A stretch of 64,000 nucleotides of DNA from Pelagihabitans sp963710535. Lineage in GTDB: Bacteria > Bacteroidota > Bacteroidia > Flavobacteriales > Flavobacteriaceae. Shown here piece after piece: positions 9,322-17,987 of this stretch. A program made the position numbers and the translations under genes. The notes under the pieces are model-generated. The model was not told where the DNA came from, searched no databases, and saw only the letters and a program-made list of their open reading frames with translations. Each line of letters begins with the position of its first letter. The stretch's first letter is position 1. The stretch spans positions 62,001 to 126,000 of the forward strand of contig CAVQAW010000010.1 of assembly GCA_963710535.1 (NCBI GenBank). The letters are read 5' to 3'.

Positions 9322-9743
9322 TATTGTTCCAAAAGGTAGTTGATCAAATCGGTGGTGGTGACGATTCCGACCAATTTATCTTGATCCACGACCGGTAAGG
9401 CGTGGAATTCCTTTTTGGCCAATATTTCGGCCACCTCCTTGATATTGGCTTCGGGAGATACACTGATCAGGTTTTTGGCCATGACCTGTCTTACGGAGAA
9501 CATATTATAAACCACGGTATCAACCGCATCTTCATCCTGGAAGGCACCATCCGCAAAACTGATGCGCAGCAAATCGGTTAAACTCAACATTCCCACAATC
9601 TTTTCACCCTCCACCACGGGTATATGTCTGATGTGATGCTTTTTGAACAAGCTTTCGGCTTTGTCTAGTCCATCGGTCACATTCAAAGTGATCAAATGGG
9701 TGGTCATGATTTTGGAGACCGGAATTCTTTGTCTAATACTCAT
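9318..9743 (-). CDS. Tandem CBS-domain protein
   Basis: This 141-residue soluble protein consists of two CBS domains (about 8-60 and 78-138), each with the pattern V-x-x-IM-x-x-x-L-x-x-x and IPVVEG/LPVVD plus a GMLS-LTDLL/GIVTTTDL ending. Such stand-alone pairs form a Bateman module that binds adenine nucleotides and usually senses energy state. The partner is unknown. The ATG at 9743 (MSIRQRIPVSKIM) is preferred over an earlier in-frame codon because the domain starts directly after it. Its stop codon overlaps that of rpe on the opposite strand. Confidence 0.9.
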   Translation of the reverse strand: MSIRQRIPVSKIMTTHLITLNVTDGLDKAESLFKKHHIRHIPVVEGEKIVGMLSLTDLLRISFADGAFQDEDAVDTVVYNMFSVRQVMAKNLISVSPEANIKEVAEILAKKEFHALPVVDQDKLVGIVTTTDLINYLLEQY

Positions 9744-9890
9744 AATAATTATATTTAATCGTTCGGTATAAAGGTCCCGATATTGGCTCAGGCATAGTAT
9801 GATAAAAGTCATATTTTACGGTATTCCGGTCATAAGCTTTTCCACTGTTCCCATCAGACAAGGCGCGACCGTACTTTGCCATAATTTACC

Positions 9891-9898
9891 TAGCTTTG
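9891..9898 (+). promoter_or_regulatory. Bacteroidota-type -7 element upstream of ypdA
   Basis: TAGCTTTG matches TAnnTTTG perfectly, 44 bases before the ATG at 9942. A TTTG at 9875 is only 12 bp away, too close for a standard -33 element. Confidence 0.4.
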
Positions 9899-9941
9899 TT
9901 CCCATAAAAAATTAACATTCGCATTTTCGTCAGTCCAAAAA

Positions 9942-10925
9942 ATGGAAAAATTTGATCTGGTCATAGTAGGGGGAGGTCCGATTGGCATTGCCTGCGGTTT
10001 GGAGGCCAAAAAGAAAGGATTTACCTATGTTATCATTGAAAAAGGACCAATCGTAAATTCCCTTTTCAATTACCCCGTGAACATGCAGTTCTTTTCCTCT
10101 TCGGAAAGACTTGAAATCGATGAAATTCCCTTTATCAGCAAGGAAGCCAAACCCAAAAGGAATGAGGCACTGGAATACTATCGCAGGATCGTATCCTCCA
10201 ACAAATTGAACATCCATTTGTTTGAAAAAGTGTCACAAGTGCACAAAAATGGAGATTTGTTCATCGTGGAAACCAGCAAACGACAGTACACCACAGACCA
10301 TGTCATTATTGCGACCGGATTCTATGATATCCCCAACACGCTCGATGTGCCGGGCGAAAATCTGCCCAAAGTATCGCACTACTACAAAGATCCGCATTTT
10401 TATGCAGGCCAAAAATTGGCAGTAATCGGGGCGAGCAATTCGGCCGTGGATGCGGCACTTGAGTGCTGGCGCAAGGGTTCGGAGGTCACTTTGATCATCA
10501 GGGGACCTGAGGTGGGCCAACGGGTGAAATACTGGGTGCGGCCCGATATCATCAACCGGATCGAGGAAGGCAGTATCAAGGCCTTTTTCAATGCCAAGGT
10601 CAAAGCGATTCGCGAAAACGAAATCATAATCGATACACCGGAAGGCACCATTAGCCTGGAGAACGATTTTGTGCTCGCGCTAATCGGTTATAAGCCCAAT
10701 TTTGATTTTTTGGAAAAAATGGGGATTGCCCTTTCCCAAGATGAAAAACGACTTCCACAATATAATCCCGAAACCATGGAAACCAATGTGGGGGGGCTAT
10801 ATCTGGCAGGGGTCATCTGTGGGGGTATGGAAACCCATAAATGGTTCATCGAGAATTCAAGGATACATGCGCAAATGATCATGGCATCGATCGCTATTAA
10901 AAAATCGGCCCAAATAAACTCATGA
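9942..10925 (+). CDS. ypdA: YpdA-family FAD/NADPH oxidoreductase (putative bacillithiol disulfide reductase)
   Basis: This 327-residue flavoprotein has two dinucleotide-binding folds: FAD-binding GGGPIG near residues 10-15 and NADPH-binding IGASNSAVDAA near 162-172. The segment NYPVNMQFFSSSERLEI near 45-62 is the YpdA signature. No CxxC redox pair is present, which separates it from thioredoxin reductase. YpdA (Bdr) reduces bacillithiol disulfide or bacilliredoxins in Firmicutes, and Bacteroidota homologues are assigned the same role by similarity. It overlaps the isoaspartyl peptidase gene by ATGA and is thus translationally coupled to it. Confidence 0.9.
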   Translation: MEKFDLVIVGGGPIGIACGLEAKKKGFTYVIIEKGPIVNSLFNYPVNMQFFSSSERLEIDEIPFISKEAKPKRNEALEYYRRIVSSNKLNIHLFEKVSQVHKNGDLFIVETSKRQYTTDHVIIATGFYDIPNTLDVPGENLPKVSHYYKDPHFYAGQKLAVIGASNSAVDAALECWRKGSEVTLIIRGPEVGQRVKYWVRPDIINRIEEGSIKAFFNAKVKAIRENEIIIDTPEGTISLENDFVLALIGYKPNFDFLEKMGIALSQDEKRLPQYNPETMETNVGGLYLAGVICGGMETHKWFIENSRIHAQMIMASIAIKKSAQINS

Positions 10926-11854
10926 AAACCTATTCAATAGCTATACACGGCGGTGCGGGAACCTTGGTGAAGGGAATGATGACCCCGGAAAAGGAATCGG
11001 CCTATAAAACCGCCTTGGAAAAGGCACTGATGATTGGCCAAACCATCTTGGACCAACGCGGTACTGCCTTGGAAGCCGTTCGACGATCGGTGATGTCATT
11101 GGAAGATTCCCCATTGTTCAATGCAGGGAAGGGCAGTGTTTTTACAGCAAAAGGCACCCATGAAATGGATGCTTCGATCATGGATGGGCGTACCCTGAAG
11201 GCAGGAGCCATTTCCCTGGTGACCGGAATTAAAAATCCCATCGCTCTGGCATTTGATGTCATGGAACGGACCGATCATGTTTTTTTGGCGGGCGCGGGAG
11301 CCATGGACTTTGCCAAGTATTTGAATTACGAGATTTTGGAAGATTCGTATTTCTTCGATGATTTAAGGCACCAACAATGGATGGCATTGAAGGATACGGC
11401 AGATTTTCAGCTCGACCACACCCTTAAAAAAGACGACAAATTCGGCACCGTTGGGGCGGTGGCCTGCGATCATCTCGGCAATTTGGCCGCGGCCACTTCA
11501 ACCGGCGGTATGACGAACAAACGATTTGGAAGGATCGGCGACAGCCCCATGATCGGGGCGGGCACTTACGCCAACAATTTGACCTGTGCCGTCTCCTGTA
11601 CCGGGAGCGGGGAATATTTTATGAGAGGGGTAGTGGCCTATGACCTTTCCTGTTTGATAGAATATAAGGGCCTATCCCTTGAAGCAGCGGCAGTCGAAAT
11701 CATCCATAACAAGTTACCGCATCTCGGTGGTGATGGGGGTTTGATCGCCGTGGATGCAAAAGGCAATTTAACCCTGCCCTTCAATACGGAAGGCATGTAC
11801 AGGGCTTCCGTGGATCGATCGGGCAAGGTTGACATAAGGATATACAAGGATTAG
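10922..11854 (+). CDS. iaaA: Isoaspartyl peptidase/L-asparaginase (plant-type Ntn hydrolase)
   Basis: This 310-residue precursor of the Ntn-hydrolase asparaginase family autocleaves before a Thr that becomes the N-terminal nucleophile. Here that is Thr176 in FGTVGAVACD. HGGAGTL at the N-terminus, GKGSVFT near 64 and TGGMTNKRFGRIGDSP after the nucleophile are all family hallmarks. These enzymes hydrolyse beta-aspartyl dipeptides. Next to cyanophycinase and cyanophycin synthetase, the likely substrate is beta-Asp-Arg released from cyanophycin. It starts inside the end of ypdA (ATGA overlap) and its 3' end overlaps the convergent cphB by four bases. Confidence 0.92.
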   Translation: MKTYSIAIHGGAGTLVKGMMTPEKESAYKTALEKALMIGQTILDQRGTALEAVRRSVMSLEDSPLFNAGKGSVFTAKGTHEMDASIMDGRTLKAGAISLVTGIKNPIALAFDVMERTDHVFLAGAGAMDFAKYLNYEILEDSYFFDDLRHQQWMALKDTADFQLDHTLKKDDKFGTVGAVACDHLGNLAAATSTGGMTNKRFGRIGDSPMIGAGTYANNLTCAVSCTGSGEYFMRGVVAYDLSCLIEYKGLSLEAAAVEIIHNKLPHLGGDGGLIAVDAKGNLTLPFNTEGMYRASVDRSGKVDIRIYKD

Positions 11855-12708
11855 ACGAAAGGCGAATCGAGTGGCAACACCTGCAGTTTCCTTTTTTTGA
11901 TATTGAATCGGTCGCCATTGGCCAAGATATGCGTTCTGAGGTTCGACAGCGACATGGGAGAACCAATTTCCAAAACTTTTTCATTGTTATGCTTCAATCT
12001 GCTTGGGTCGAACAGGACCACCATACCCGAGCCAATGACTTCAAAAGTATTGCAATTTTTGATCACCAGTCCGGTATCTTCAGCCAGGCCTACGCCCAAG
12101 AGTTTTGGAAACTTGGCCACAGCCTCGGCCAATCTACCGAAACGACCACGTTGAATGAAGTGGGAATCGATGATCAGGTTGGGTATAAAATCCATTCCCT
12201 TGTCCATCCCCACGGCCCCTTTGAACAAGGAATCCTTGCTGCTTCCGCCAGTGATCATTTCACCCGACATGCACATGGCTCCCGCACTGGTGCCCGCAAC
12301 CACAATGGGCTCCTTTCGATACCGTTCAAGTAACAATTGATGCATCCTCGTACCTCCGATGATCTTTTTGATTTTCGATTGGTCGCCTCCGGAGAACATC
12401 ACACAATCGGCATTTCGGATCAAATCGATGTTCTTTTTCCTTTCGGATTCCTCCCGATCCAAAAGGTGCAGCACATCGACCTTATCGCAGCCCAGTTTGC
12501 CGAAAGCCTGGAGATAATTCTCGCCCACTTCTTTGGGAATGCTTGAAGCCGTGGGCAGCACGACAATGTTGGCGGTATTGCCACCACTTTCCCTCACGAC
12601 CCTGGAAAGAATGCCTTCCTGGATAAATTCCAAGGTGTACTGCTCGGTGTTTCCCGTTCCCTTGTCTTCATTGCCCCCTATTGGAATCAAAGTGCCCTTA
12701 ATGCTCAT
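11851..12708 (-). CDS. cphB: Cyanophycinase
   Basis: This 285-residue peptidase of family S51 cleaves cyanophycin (poly-Asp with Arg side chains) into beta-Asp-Arg dipeptides. PIGGNEDKG lies at the N-terminus, and FSGGDQ at 105-110 lines the active site. The nucleophile is Ser141 in GTSAGAM. It is divergent from cphA with a 92-bp shared intergenic region and convergent with the isoaspartyl peptidase gene. It presumably feeds that enzyme. No export signal is visible, consistent with intracellular granule degradation. Confidence 0.94.
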   Translation of the reverse strand: MSIKGTLIPIGGNEDKGTGNTEQYTLEFIQEGILSRVVRESGGNTANIVVLPTASSIPKEVGENYLQAFGKLGCDKVDVLHLLDREESERKKNIDLIRNADCVMFSGGDQSKIKKIIGGTRMHQLLLERYRKEPIVVAGTSAGAMCMSGEMITGGSSKDSLFKGAVGMDKGMDFIPNLIIDSHFIQRGRFGRLAEAVAKFPKLLGVGLAEDTGLVIKNCNTFEVIGSGMVVLFDPSRLKHNNEKVLEIGSPMSLSNLRTHILANGDRFNIKKRKLQVLPLDSPFV

Positions 12709-12727
12709 GTATCGTTCTTTTGGGATA

Positions 12728-12735
12728 CAAAAATA
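12728..12735 (-). promoter_or_regulatory. Bacteroidota-type -7 element of cphB
   Basis: On the minus strand TATTTTTG matches TAnnTTTG perfectly, 20 bases before the cphB ATG. On the opposite strand a near match, TATATTTA (about 12761-12769), could serve cphA. Confidence 0.5.
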
Positions 12736-12800
12736 CTGTTATCGATCGGGAAAAATAAGCTATATTTAAGAATTCACCCCCAGTACAAAACTTCCACAAT

Positions 12801-15434
12801 ATGAAAATTAGAGAAATCAATGCAATGCGAGGACCAAATTATTGGTCGGTACGCCGCCATAAGCTTATTGTGATGGTTTTGGATCTGGAGGAGATGGAGG
12901 CACTACCTTCGAACAAGATCGATGGGTTCACCGATCGGCTAAAGACCATGTTTCCCACGATGTACGAACACCGCTGTTCAGTGGGCACGCCAGGAGGTTT
13001 TTTCGAAAGGGTGGAAGAAGGTACATGGATGGGCCATATCGCGGAACACATCGCGCTGGAAATTCAGACCTTGGCCGGAATGGACGTGGGCTTTGGGCGC
13101 ACCAGGGGATATGGGGAACCTGGCGTCTACAATGTGGTCTTTGCCTATATGGAGGAGAAAGTAGGCCGTTATGCCGCAAAGGCGGCAGTAGCTATCTGTG
13201 AAGCACTGATCAAAGGGGAATCTTATGATTTAAAGGATGATATTCAAAAAATGAGGGAACTCCGAGAGGCCGAACGCCTGGGACCCAGTACAGGATCGAT
13301 TGTAGAGGAAGCGGCCAGTCGTGGCATTCCTTGGATCAGATTGAACAAATATTCGTTATGTCAGTTGGGCTATGGTGCAAACCAGAAAAGGATACAAGCC
13401 ACTGTAACCAGCGAAACCAGCAGTATCGGAGTAGAACTCGCCTGTGACAAGGAAGATACCAAATACCTTTTGGAACAGGCCCAGGTAGAGGTGCCCAGAG
13501 GTGATATCATCAGAAAGGAAAGCAGTTTGGAGGAGGCTTGCCGTTATGTCGGGTTCCCGCTGGTGATCAAACCCGTAGGTGGAAACCATGGCCGTGGCAT
13601 TACCGTGAACATCAACGCTCTGGAGGAGGCCATCGTTGCTTTTCATTCGGCCAAAGAAGTTTCGCCGGCAGTGATCGTGGAAAAATATATCGTAGGTTTC
13701 GATTATCGCTTGCTCGTGATCAATCATGTGATGGTGGCCGCGGCACGCCGAACCCCTGCCCATGTGGTCGGGGACGGAACATCGACCCTACAGCAACTGA
13801 TCGATAAGGTGAACAGCGATCCCAGGCGGGGCTACGGCCATGAAAATGTACTGACCCAGATTACGATCAATGAACTGACGGCCAAGATCATCAAATCAAA
13901 AGGGCATACCCTCAACTCCGTTCTAAACAAAGGGGAGATGTTGATCTTGAAGGATACGGCCAACTTAAGCACTGGAGGTACCGCGGAAGATGTCACCGAT
14001 ATCGTCCATCCCGCCAATGTGGCGATGGCAGAACGGATTTCAAAAATCATCGACCTGGATATTTGCGGTATCGACATCATGACCACCGATATCACCCAAC
14101 CGCTTTCCGATACGGCCGGGGCCGTACTGGAGGTGAATGCCGCTCCGGGATTTAGGATGCATTTGGCCCCGACCTCGGGCCTGCCAAGAAATGTGGCTGC
14201 CCCTGTAATCGACAAATTGTTTCCAAAAGGAAGTACAGGTAGAATTCCCATCATCGCCGTTACCGGAACCAATGGCAAGACAACCACCACCCGATTGATT
14301 GCCCATATGGCCAAAATGAAAGGGTTTCGTGTGGGCTATACCACCAGTGATGGCGTCTATATCCAAAACAGATTACTCATGACGGGCGATTGTACCGGAC
14401 CTGCCAGTACTGAATTCGTACTCAAGGACCCCACGGTAAATTTTGCGGTCTTGGAATGTGCCAGGGGCGGACTCCTGAGAGCAGGCTTGGGCTTTGCACA
14501 CTGTGATATCGGTATCGTAACCAATGTGGCTGCCGATCATTTGGGCCTCAAGGGCATACATACCATGGAGCAATTGGCCAAGGTAAAAGGCGTAATACCG
14601 GAGACAGTGCTGCCCAACGGTTATGCCATCTTAAATGCGGATGATGACCTGGTCTATGACATGAGGCGAACGGTAGCGAGTAATGTGGCCCTCTTCTCGA
14701 TGGATGAGCACAATCCCAGAATCAAGGCACTTCAGCGATTGGGCGGTATTTCGGCAGTATATGAAAATGGCTTTGTGACCATTTGCAGGGGAGAATGGAA
14801 GATGAGGATCATGAAGGCAGAAGATATTCCCTTGACCTATGGGGGTAAAGCGGTTTTTATGATTCAAAATGTGCTGCCCGCTGTGCTTGCCGCCAACATA
14901 CAAGGCATCAGTATCGAAGACATGAAAGCTGCCTTGGAGACTTTTATCCCTTCCCCTGCCCAAACCCCCGGGAGACTGAATCTGTTCAAGTTCAATAATT
15001 TTACGATTTTATTGGACTATGCCCACAACCCAGCGGGAATGCGCGCATTGCAAAAATTTACCGATACCCTGGAAGCGACTGTCAAAGTGGGCATTATCGC
15101 AGGAATCGGGGACCGTCGTCTGGAAGACAACAATGAAATGGGCAGTATTGCCGCCGAAATGTTCGATGAAATCATCATTCGGCAAGACCGGCATCTAAGA
15201 GGAAAAACCGAAGAACAATTGATCAAGATGTTGCATGATGGCATCAAGATGAAGGATCCCAAGAAAAAGACCAGCATTATTCCATCTGAAAAAGAAGCCA
15301 TCACTTTTGCAGTAAAGAATGCGATCCCCGGCTCGTTGATCGTGCTCTGCAGCGATGTTATTCCCGATGCCTTGAACATGGTCAAACAGTTTAAGGAACA
15401 GGAAGCAAGCGGGACCTTGGTTTTTGACCATTGA
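12801..15434 (+). CDS. cphA: Cyanophycin synthetase
   Basis: This 877-residue ATP-dependent enzyme polymerises Asp and Arg into the nitrogen-storage polymer cyanophycin. The order is an N-terminal domain (1-160), an ATP-grasp domain (about 200-470, with PRGDII and FPLVIKPVGGNHGRGI) and a Mur-ligase-like domain starting with the P-loop GTNGKTTTT at 489-497. The length is right for CphA1. The neighbouring cphB and isoaspartyl peptidase make a full synthesis-degradation set. The start at 12801 fits the family N-terminus (MKIREINAMRGPNYWS). Confidence 0.95.
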   Translation: MKIREINAMRGPNYWSVRRHKLIVMVLDLEEMEALPSNKIDGFTDRLKTMFPTMYEHRCSVGTPGGFFERVEEGTWMGHIAEHIALEIQTLAGMDVGFGRTRGYGEPGVYNVVFAYMEEKVGRYAAKAAVAICEALIKGESYDLKDDIQKMRELREAERLGPSTGSIVEEAASRGIPWIRLNKYSLCQLGYGANQKRIQATVTSETSSIGVELACDKEDTKYLLEQAQVEVPRGDIIRKESSLEEACRYVGFPLVIKPVGGNHGRGITVNINALEEAIVAFHSAKEVSPAVIVEKYIVGFDYRLLVINHVMVAAARRTPAHVVGDGTSTLQQLIDKVNSDPRRGYGHENVLTQITINELTAKIIKSKGHTLNSVLNKGEMLILKDTANLSTGGTAEDVTDIVHPANVAMAERISKIIDLDICGIDIMTTDITQPLSDTAGAVLEVNAAPGFRMHLAPTSGLPRNVAAPVIDKLFPKGSTGRIPIIAVTGTNGKTTTTRLIAHMAKMKGFRVGYTTSDGVYIQNRLLMTGDCTGPASTEFVLKDPTVNFAVLECARGGLLRAGLGFAHCDIGIVTNVAADHLGLKGIHTMEQLAKVKGVIPETVLPNGYAILNADDDLVYDMRRTVASNVALFSMDEHNPRIKALQRLGGISAVYENGFVTICRGEWKMRIMKAEDIPLTYGGKAVFMIQNVLPAVLAANIQGISIEDMKAALETFIPSPAQTPGRLNLFKFNNFTILLDYAHNPAGMRALQKFTDTLEATVKVGIIAGIGDRRLEDNNEMGSIAAEMFDEIIIRQDRHLRGKTEEQLIKMLHDGIKMKDPKKKTSIIPSEKEAITFAVKNAIPGSLIVLCSDVIPDALNMVKQFKEQEASGTLVFDH

Positions 15435-15541
15435 AAGCCAACCCGTTGTAATGACTTAAGTTAAAAACCGCCCCGGGTTGATCCTGTGGTGATTTGGCAA
15501 AAGGTCAATCCCTTGTGGAGGGCTATGGTCTCATTGATCAT

Positions 15542-17035
15542 TTACACCGGCATCTGTGGCAATTCCCAACCGTTCCGATAAGTATGTTTAATATATTCAT
15601 TGGCCGCATCGAATGCATTGAGATGTACCTGCTCCACATTCCATTGGGGAAGCCCGTCGACCATATCGAATCCGAAGGATTTTACCACATCCATGGACTC
15701 ATTGACGCCAATGTTGGTGAACTTCATCTGCGTGCCGTCCCATTTCAATATTTTGTTCAAGCCCTTAAGCCTTATGGCCAGAACCCCCAATAATACCATT
15801 TCGTTAAAAGGACCTGCATAGCTAAAATTTGCGGACCCTTCGGTTCTGTTCTCCGGTGATTCTTTACAGGCCCGGATCCAGTCCTGCTCATGTGGTCCAT
15901 CGATATAACCTATTGCCCCGGGGATGCGCCGCATATAAGGGGCCACCTCAGGAATGCGACCCGAAAGCAATCTCGGATTGAAGCCACCACAGTCACAGAT
16001 CAAAGTATCCTTTGAGCCGACAAACATACAGCCTCCGAGACCGTCCTTAATCATCGGCATGCCTTCCGGTAAAAGTTCCGGGCGGTCGGGCAAGAAACCC
16101 CCATCGTACCAATGTACTTTTACTGCAGGCATTGTCTGCTCATCCCGAACTGGTCTGGCGGGAAAATCGAAACGTACTTTTTCGGCCTGAGGCGCACTTT
16201 CGGTGTTCGAAGTGGTGGAACTGCCGGAAATGGCATCCGGGTAGCCCAATTGCAGGGCGCGATAAATGGGATCTAGAATATGGCAGGCCATATCTCCGAA
16301 CGCACCGGTACCAAAATCCCACCAACCGCGCCAATTCCATGGGGTGTAGATTGCATTGTAGGGGCGCATCGGGGCCGGACCGATAAAAAGGTCCCAATCA
16401 AAATCTTTTGGGAGGGCCATTGCCGCTTTGGGGCGTTCGAGGCCCTGCGGCCAAATGGGTCGGTCGGTCCAGGCGTGGGCTTCCGTGACTTCTCCAATTT
16501 CTCCGTTCCATATCCATTCACAGACCTGGCGCACCCCGTCCCCGGAATTGCCCTGGTTCCCCATTTGGGTGGCGACTGGATATTTGGCGGCCAATTTGGT
16601 AAGCAAGCGGGATTCATATACCGAATGGGTAAGCGGCTTTTGACAATACACATGTTTGTTCAGGGTCATCGCGGTTGCGGCGATCTGCGCATGGGTATGG
16701 TCGGCTGTAGCCACGACCACACCATCAATGGAACTGCCCAATTCGTCGAACATCTTACGCCAATCGAAGTATTTTTTAGCATTGGGAAAATCATTGAAAC
16801 AAGGTGCGCTATAATTCCAATCGATATCGCAAAGACCGATTATATTTTCAGTGTTCATTGCCCCCAAGTTGTTTCGTCCTTTGCCGCCTACGCCTACGCC
16901 TACGATATTCATTTTGTCGCTGGGTGCCTTATGCCCCAGTCCGCTCACGACCGTACTGGGCACGATATAGAATCCGGCTCCGGCGACCAAAGATTGTTTC
17001 ATAAAGTTTCGGCGTGTCTGATTACTTTTGGCCAT
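15542..17035 (-). CDS. Tat-exported Gfo/Idh/MocA-family oxidoreductase
   Basis: The product has 497 residues. The ATG at 17035 is chosen because it gives a twin-arginine signal (RRNFMKQSLVAGAGFYIVP, Arg8-Arg9); the open frame runs upstream only into the 97-bp repeats. The N-terminal Rossmann fold (NIVGVGVGGKGRNN near 40-53, VVVATADHTHA, KHVYCQKPL) binds NAD(P). The C-terminal part is the substrate-binding alpha/beta domain found in Bacteroidota members with a signal peptide. These act on sugars or modified glycans in the periplasm, but the substrate is unknown. A 20-bp palindrome lies 26 bases upstream of the start. Confidence 0.88.
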   Translation of the reverse strand: MAKSNQTRRNFMKQSLVAGAGFYIVPSTVVSGLGHKAPSDKMNIVGVGVGGKGRNNLGAMNTENIIGLCDIDWNYSAPCFNDFPNAKKYFDWRKMFDELGSSIDGVVVATADHTHAQIAATAMTLNKHVYCQKPLTHSVYESRLLTKLAAKYPVATQMGNQGNSGDGVRQVCEWIWNGEIGEVTEAHAWTDRPIWPQGLERPKAAMALPKDFDWDLFIGPAPMRPYNAIYTPWNWRGWWDFGTGAFGDMACHILDPIYRALQLGYPDAISGSSTTSNTESAPQAEKVRFDFPARPVRDEQTMPAVKVHWYDGGFLPDRPELLPEGMPMIKDGLGGCMFVGSKDTLICDCGGFNPRLLSGRIPEVAPYMRRIPGAIGYIDGPHEQDWIRACKESPENRTEGSANFSYAGPFNEMVLLGVLAIRLKGLNKILKWDGTQMKFTNIGVNESMDVVKSFGFDMVDGLPQWNVEQVHLNAFDAANEYIKHTYRNGWELPQMPV

Positions 17036-17060
17036 ATCGGTTGGTATTTTGAATGTTCGG

Positions 17061-17080
17061 GGAGTCGGTGCACCGATTCC
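17061..17080. promoter_or_regulatory. Palindrome upstream of the Gfo/Idh/MocA gene
   Basis: TCGGTGCACCGA (17065-17076) is a perfect 12-bp palindrome. It extends to 20 bp (GGAG...TTCC) with one G-T mismatch. Centred about 35 bases before the ATG at 17035, it fits a dimeric-repressor operator or a leader hairpin. Confidence 0.4.
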
Positions 17081-17130
17081 AAGGGCTCCTTTTAGTAAGA
17101 GCCTCCTAAATGTATTAAAAAAATAGGTTC

Positions 17131-17161
17131 GGTTTTCTGCTTTAGTGATCCCGGAGGGATT
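17131..17161. repeat. Partial copy of the tRNA-Arg 3' end at the left edge of the array
   Basis: These 31 bases match 17972-18003 at 30 positions, with one 1-base gap and one mismatch. The match covers the last bases of the tRNA-Arg gene (T-arm side and acceptor) plus its downstream flank. It brackets the tandem array with direct repeats 841 bp apart. Confidence 0.85.
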
Positions 17162-17906
17162 GCATATCCCAAGAGGCTCCCCTTTGCAAATATTAAACCA
17201 CGGGCCGGCCGCCCAGGTTCTTTCTTGGCAATGGAACAAAAAAAGTCGTGGAGGGATTGCATATCCCAAAAGGCTCCCCTTTGCAAATATTAAACCACGG
17301 GCCGGCCGCCCAGGTTCTTTGTTTATCATGGAACAGAAAAAATCGTGGAGGGATTGCATATCCCTAGAGGCTCCCCTTTGCAAATATTAAACCACGGGCT
17401 GGCCGCCCAGGTTCTTTGTTTATCATGGAATAGAAAAAATCGTGGAGGAATTGCATATCCCTAGAGGCTCCCCTTTGCAAATATTAAACCACGGGCTGGC
17501 CGCCCAGGTTCTTTGTTTATCATGGAACAGAAAAAATCGTGGAGGGATTGCATATCCCTAGAGGCTCCCCTTTGCAAATATTAAACCACGGGCTGGCCGC
17601 CCAGGTTCTTTGTTTATCATGGAACAAAAAAAATCGTGGAGGGATTGCATATCCCTAGAGGCTCCCCTTTGCAAATATTAAACCACGGGCCGGCCGCCCA
17701 GGTTCTTTGTTTATCATGGAACAAAAAAAATCGTGGAGGGATTGCATATCCCTAGAGGCTCCCCTTTGCAAATATTAAACCACGGGCCGGCCGCCCAGGT
17801 TCTTTGTTTATCATGGAACAGAAAAAATCGTGGAGGGATTGCATATCCCTAGAGGCTCCCCTTTGCAAATATTAAACCACGGGCTGGCCGCCCAGGTTCT
17901 TTGTTT
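17153..17906. repeat. Tandem array, 97-bp unit, about 7.8 copies
   Basis: The word GCATATCCC recurs at 17162, 17259, 17356, 17453, 17550, 17647, 17744 and 17841, an exact period of 97. Taking GGAGGGATT as the unit start, copies begin at 17153, 17250, 17347, 17444, 17541, 17638, 17735 and 17832; the last stops near 17906. Copies differ at few sites (GGGCCGG/GGGCTGG, CCCAAGAGG/CCCTAGAGG; copy 1 is most divergent and copy 4 has GGAATT). On the minus strand each unit has an AGGGAT-ATGCA-ATCCCT hairpin resembling the tRNA-Arg T-arm region. It also has an AACC..GGGC/GCCC..GGTT stem that, on the plus strand, is followed by CTTTGTTT. The array fills the gap between tRNA-Arg and the Gfo/Idh gene. Because 97 is not a multiple of 3, the frames crossing it are not credible coding sequence. 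Confidence 0.95.
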
Positions 17907-17941
17907 TTTTCGAAACCTTGAAGCGAGCGCTTCGGTTTCTT

Positions 17942-17975
17942 CAAAAACAAAGAACCACGCCATACTGGCGTGGTT
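17942..17975 (-). terminator. Intrinsic terminator after tRNA-Arg
   Basis: On the minus strand the 9-bp perfect stem AACCACGCC/GGCGTGGTT (17953-17961 with 17967-17975) is followed by CTTTGTTTTT. A second stem-loop (17912-17939, GAAACC and GAAGCG arms) lies just beyond, before the array. Confidence 0.8.
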
Positions 17976-17987
17976 TTCTGCTTGTAG

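Noticed and set aside
9875..9898. TTTG at 9875 as the -33 element of ypdA
   Set aside because: The spacer to TAGCTTTG is 12 bp, too short for the Bacteroidota consensus.
17036..17383. N-terminal extension of the Gfo/Idh/MocA protein and short ORFs inside the array
   Set aside because: The frames are open only because the repeat happens to lack stops on that strand. The 97-bp period shifts the frame each copy, and the Tat signal fixes the start at 17035.
17100..17910. CRISPR array
   Set aside because: The whole 97-bp unit repeats without unique spacers and there are no cas genes; it is a simple tandem repeat.
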